This document shows, one piece after another, positions 61,559 to 64,000 of a stretch of DNA of 64,000 bases (its first letter is position 1; each line of letters begins with the position of its first letter). The translations under genes and the position numbers were made by a program. The notes under the pieces were generated by a model that did not search any database, was not told where the DNA came from, and saw only the letters and a program-made list of their open reading frames with translations. The stretch is from Vreelandella halophila. Its GTDB lineage: Bacteria > Pseudomonadota > Gammaproteobacteria > Pseudomonadales > Oleiphilaceae. The stretch is from NCBI RefSeq assembly GCF_009856365.1, contig NZ_WMEX01000004.1:62001-126000 (forward strand), read 5' to 3'.

Positions 61559-62191
61559 TCAGTTGCTCAGGCGTTCGCGGAGTTCTTCCAGCCGGCTCCG
61601 GACATCCGAACTGGAGCGCTCACTGGGCGTCGAGGTGTCCGTGGCTGCATCGTCCGCCGCATCACTGCTGCTGTCGCCGGCCGATGACCGCTGGTTGCCG
61701 TTAAGCGCCAGCTTTCCCCCCTGGCTCTCTGGGAAGGTCAGGGTTTCCAGGGCACCGGCACGCTCAATGACGATACGGCGCTGACGCACCTCGCGCAGGC
61801 TCGCATTGCCGGGCAGGGCGTCCCCGACGCGGTAAACCTCGGTCTTGCCGTCGGGCCCCTCCACCAGGGCGCTGTCGCGTTTTTCCGTGTCGCCGGCCAT
61901 CACGCCCCGCAGCATAAGCTGTAGGTTGGTTTCGGGAAGGGTTTCCGCACGTTCAACCGACTCAGTGGCCTGTTCGCCCGGCGTTCCGAAAAAGGCCAGA
62001 TCCGCAAGTTCTGGCGCTTCACCATCGCCACTACTGCTGCTGTTGCCGGGGGGGTCCTCCCCGCTCGCGGTCTGCGGCATCTCGGAAACCCGGTCCTCCA
62101 TGCGTAGTCCCTGCCAGCCGATTACGGCCGCGATTGCCACAGCGAGCACTGCTGCTGTGATCATGGGCATGGCATTGATGCGTTTTTCCAT
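61559..62191 (-). CDS. gspC: Type II secretion system protein C (GspC)
   Basis: A 210-aa single-pass inner-membrane protein. TM is MITAAVLAVAIAAVIGWQG; a Ser/Gly-rich linker (about 40-60) leads to the homology region (LPETNLQLMLRGVMAGDTEKRDSALVEGPDGKTEVYRVGDALPGNASLREVRQRRIVIERAGALETLTF), which contacts GspD. The tail is Ser/Asp-rich and ends in a coiled coil (VRSRLEELRERL) instead of a PDZ domain. ATG 62191 is used. It is divergent from gspE, whereas gspC usually leads the gsp operon. Confidence 0.85.
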   Translation of the reverse strand: MEKRINAMPMITAAVLAVAIAAVIGWQGLRMEDRVSEMPQTASGEDPPGNSSSSGDGEAPELADLAFFGTPGEQATESVERAETLPETNLQLMLRGVMAGDTEKRDSALVEGPDGKTEVYRVGDALPGNASLREVRQRRIVIERAGALETLTFPESQGGKLALNGNQRSSAGDSSSDAADDAATDTSTPSERSSSDVRSRLEELRERLSN

Positions 62192-62287
62192 GGACAATCA
62201 GCCCTTTCCGGTGACCGGGAATGACGGTTGCCTTCATTATCCCGGGATACTAACGTAACCACAAACCAACAGCGCACGGTTTGCGAC

Positions 62288-63787
62288 ATGGGCGAAACCC
62301 TGAACGAGACCCGCACCACGGAGGCCAGACTGCCCTTCAGTTTTGCCCGACGCAATGGCGTTGTGCTGACACCGGACGAGCAGGGCGAACTGGAGCTTCT
62401 GGTGCGCCCTGGTGCCTCGGCGCGGGCCATTGCCGAGGCCACGCGCCTGAGCCGCGGCCGTGCCCGCATCCGTGAAATGGAAGCCGAGGCGTTTGATGAG
62501 GCGTTGACCCGCGCCTACCAGAACGATTCCGAGGAAGCCATGCAGATGGTTGAGGGCATCGGCGAGGACATGGACCTCGCCAGCCTGGCGGAATCGGTTC
62601 CCGAAACCGAGGATCTGATGGAGCAGGAGGATGATGCCCCGGTCATCCGCCTGATCAACGCCATTCTGACCGAGGCCATCAAGAGCGGCGCTTCGGACAT
62701 CCACATCGAAACCTACGAGAAACGCCTGGTTGTCCGCTTCCGGGTGGACGGGGTCCTGAGAGAGGTGGTGCAGCCCAAGCGAGCCCTGGCGCCACTGCTG
62801 GTCTCGCGCATCAAGGTCATGGCGCGGCTGGACATCGCGGAGAAGCGGGTCCCCCAGGACGGACGCATCTCGCTGCGCGTGGCCGGGCGCGAAGTGGACA
62901 TCCGTGTGTCCACCATGCCGTCATCCAACGGCGAGCGCGTAGTGCTGCGGCTTCTGGACAAGGAGGCGGGGCTTCTGGAGCTGGATTCCATTGGCATGGC
63001 GGAGCGCGACCTCAGCCTGCTCAAGGATCTGGTCAACCGCCCCTATGGCATTCTGCTGGTGACCGGGCCAACCGGCTCGGGTAAGACCACAACACTCTAT
63101 GGTGCACTCACCGAGATCAACGACCGGTCGCGCAACATCCTGACCGTTGAGGATCCGATTGAGTACAACCTGCCCGGCATCGGCCAGACCCAGGTGAACC
63201 CGAAGGTGGAGATGACTTTTGCCCGGGGGCTGCGGGCCATCCTGCGCCAGGACCCGGACGTGGTGATGATCGGGGAGATCCGGGACCTGGAGACCGCGGA
63301 GATTGCGGTCCAGGCCAGTCTGACCGGTCACCTGGTGCTCTCCACACTGCACACCAACACCGCCACCGGCGCCATCACACGCCTGATCGACATGGGTGTC
63401 GAGCCCTTCCTCATCTCTTCCAGTCTGGCCGGCATTGTCGCCCAGCGCCTGGTGCGGGTGCTGTGCCCGGAGTGCCGGGAACCCTATACGCCGGATGCCA
63501 CCGAATGCCGCTTTTTGGGCGCCGATCCCGACAATCCGCCCACCATCTATCACCACGGCGGCTGTGACGCCTGCAACCAGCTGGGTTACCGGGGCCGTAT
63601 GGGCATCTACGAGGTCATTGGCGTCGACGAGGGCCTGCGGACCCTGATCCATGACCGGGCCGCTGAGCAGGCGCTCGAGCAGGCGGCGCGCGAACGTGGC
63701 CCGAGCATCCACGCGGATGGTGTCTCCAAGATCCTGGACGGCACCACCACGGTGGAGGAAGTGCTGCGGGTGACGCACCGGGGATGA
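62288..63787 (+). CDS. gspE: Type II secretion system ATPase GspE
   Basis: The 499-aa cytoplasmic ATPase powers pseudopilus assembly. After an N1E-like region it has SDIHIETYEKRLVVRFRVDGVLRE, Walker A GPTGSGKTT (about residue 263), the Asp box ILTVEDPIEY, Walker B DPDVVMIGEIRD and the His box TGHLVLSTLHTN. A four-Cys zinc domain (CPEC near 415, CDAC near 445) is typical of GspE. I chose ATG 62288; no strong ribosome-binding site is visible. gspF follows after 3 bp. Confidence 0.96.
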   Translation: MGETLNETRTTEARLPFSFARRNGVVLTPDEQGELELLVRPGASARAIAEATRLSRGRARIREMEAEAFDEALTRAYQNDSEEAMQMVEGIGEDMDLASLAESVPETEDLMEQEDDAPVIRLINAILTEAIKSGASDIHIETYEKRLVVRFRVDGVLREVVQPKRALAPLLVSRIKVMARLDIAEKRVPQDGRISLRVAGREVDIRVSTMPSSNGERVVLRLLDKEAGLLELDSIGMAERDLSLLKDLVNRPYGILLVTGPTGSGKTTTLYGALTEINDRSRNILTVEDPIEYNLPGIGQTQVNPKVEMTFARGLRAILRQDPDVVMIGEIRDLETAEIAVQASLTGHLVLSTLHTNTATGAITRLIDMGVEPFLISSSLAGIVAQRLVRVLCPECREPYTPDATECRFLGADPDNPPTIYHHGGCDACNQLGYRGRMGIYEVIGVDEGLRTLIHDRAAEQALEQAARERGPSIHADGVSKILDGTTTVEEVLRVTHRG

Positions 63788-63790
63788 TCC

Positions 63791-64000
63791 ATGGCGGCAT
63801 TTGAATTCAGGGCTCTCGACACGCGCGGCAAGCAGAAGAAGGGCGTTCTGGAAGCCGACAGTGCGCGCGCTGTTCGCCAGCAGCTGCGGGACCGTGGCTG
63901 GGCACCGCTGGAGGTATCACCGACCCGTGAACGCCAGCAGCGCTCTGGATTCACACTGGGCCGGGGGCTGTCCGCGGCGGATCTGGCGCTGGTGACACGC
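63791..64000 (+). CDS. gspF: Type II secretion system inner-membrane protein GspF (N-terminal part)
   Basis: The first 70 codons of an open frame cut by the window end: MAAFEFRALDTRGKQKKGVLEADSARAVRQQLRDRGWAPLEV. This is the standard start of GspF, the polytopic platform protein that interacts with GspE. It starts 3 bp after the gspE stop, as in gsp operons. Confidence 0.93.
   Translation, partial: MAAFEFRALDTRGKQKKGVLEADSARAVRQQLRDRGWAPLEVSPTRERQQRSGFTLGRGLSAADLALVTR

Overview
The window is GC-rich, densely packed gammaproteobacterial DNA. Several traits point to a halophilic or marine heterotroph near the Ectothiorhodospiraceae/Halorhodospira group: a photoactive yellow protein very like the Halorhodospira one, glycine/sarcosine N-methyltransferase, a BCCT osmolyte transporter, paired K+/H+ antiporters, and a PrsK/PrsR/PrsT (PEP-CTERM) regulatory set. 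The genus cannot be fixed from sequence reading alone. No insertion sequence, prophage, CRISPR array or rRNA was seen.

Layout. 1-6.6 kb: end of recC, then recB and recD (overlapping), then L-lactate dehydrogenase lldD. 6.6-8.7 kb: TrpB2-type tryptophan synthase beta and, convergent, Dps. 8.8-12.6 kb, minus strand: a c-type-heme DUF3365 protein, then a tightly overlapping operon pyp - 4-coumarate:CoA ligase - tyrosine ammonia-lyase, which makes the photoreceptor and its p-coumaryl chromophore. 12.8-17.3 kb: LysR regulator, BCCT transporter and an abutting gene pair. The pair is a 2OG/Fe(II) dioxygenase of the gamma-butyrobetaine hydroxylase family plus a PhnZ-like HD-domain protein. It best fits the TmpA/TmpB route that turns 2-trimethylaminoethylphosphonate into glycine betaine and phosphate. 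17.5-20.5 kb: tRNA-Gly(GCC), tRNA-Cys(GCA) and tRNA-Leu(UAA), the widespread Gly-Cys-Leu tRNA operon, here split between Cys and Leu by a MocR regulator and glycine/sarcosine N-methyltransferase.

20.5-28.6 kb, minus strand: acyltransferase - atypical SDR - prsK - prsR - prsT. 28.7-30.6 kb: phasin, PhaD-like TetR regulator and exonuclease III. 30.6-37.5 kb, minus strand: an eight-gene membrane-lipid cluster (desaturase, NTF2-like protein, SDR, FAD oxidoreductase, DUF1365, CFA-type methyltransferase, DUF2878, exported protein). It is preceded by a sequence that matches the RpoE/ChrR (ECF11) promoter form, TGATCC-N18-TATAGG. 37.6-44.5 kb: HD phosphohydrolase, a PP2C/STAS partner-switch pair, gpsA, a class V aminotransferase, a DUF1285 protein and an SlyD-like FKBP. 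44.5-48.1 kb: ETF-ubiquinone oxidoreductase divergent from etfBA, with a perfect 20-bp palindrome between them. 48.2-51.9 kb: K+ channel and two CPA2 antiporters. 51.9-60.8 kb, minus strand: the complete leucine/isovalerate degradation operon liuR-liuA-liuB-liuC-liuD-mvaB-acetoacetyl-CoA synthetase. 60.9-64 kb: LapG-like protease, GspC, and divergent gspE-gspF (cut by the window end).

How the parts fit together. Glycine betaine could come by uptake (BCCT), by methylation of glycine (GSMT, if its partner is encoded elsewhere) or from a methylated phosphonate (TmpAB-like), all within 7 kb. Leucine breakdown feeds electrons through isovaleryl-CoA dehydrogenase to ETF and ETF-QO, both encoded 11-16 kb away. 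Light sensing (PYP) and a putative photo-oxidative membrane-remodelling cluster are present in the same window.
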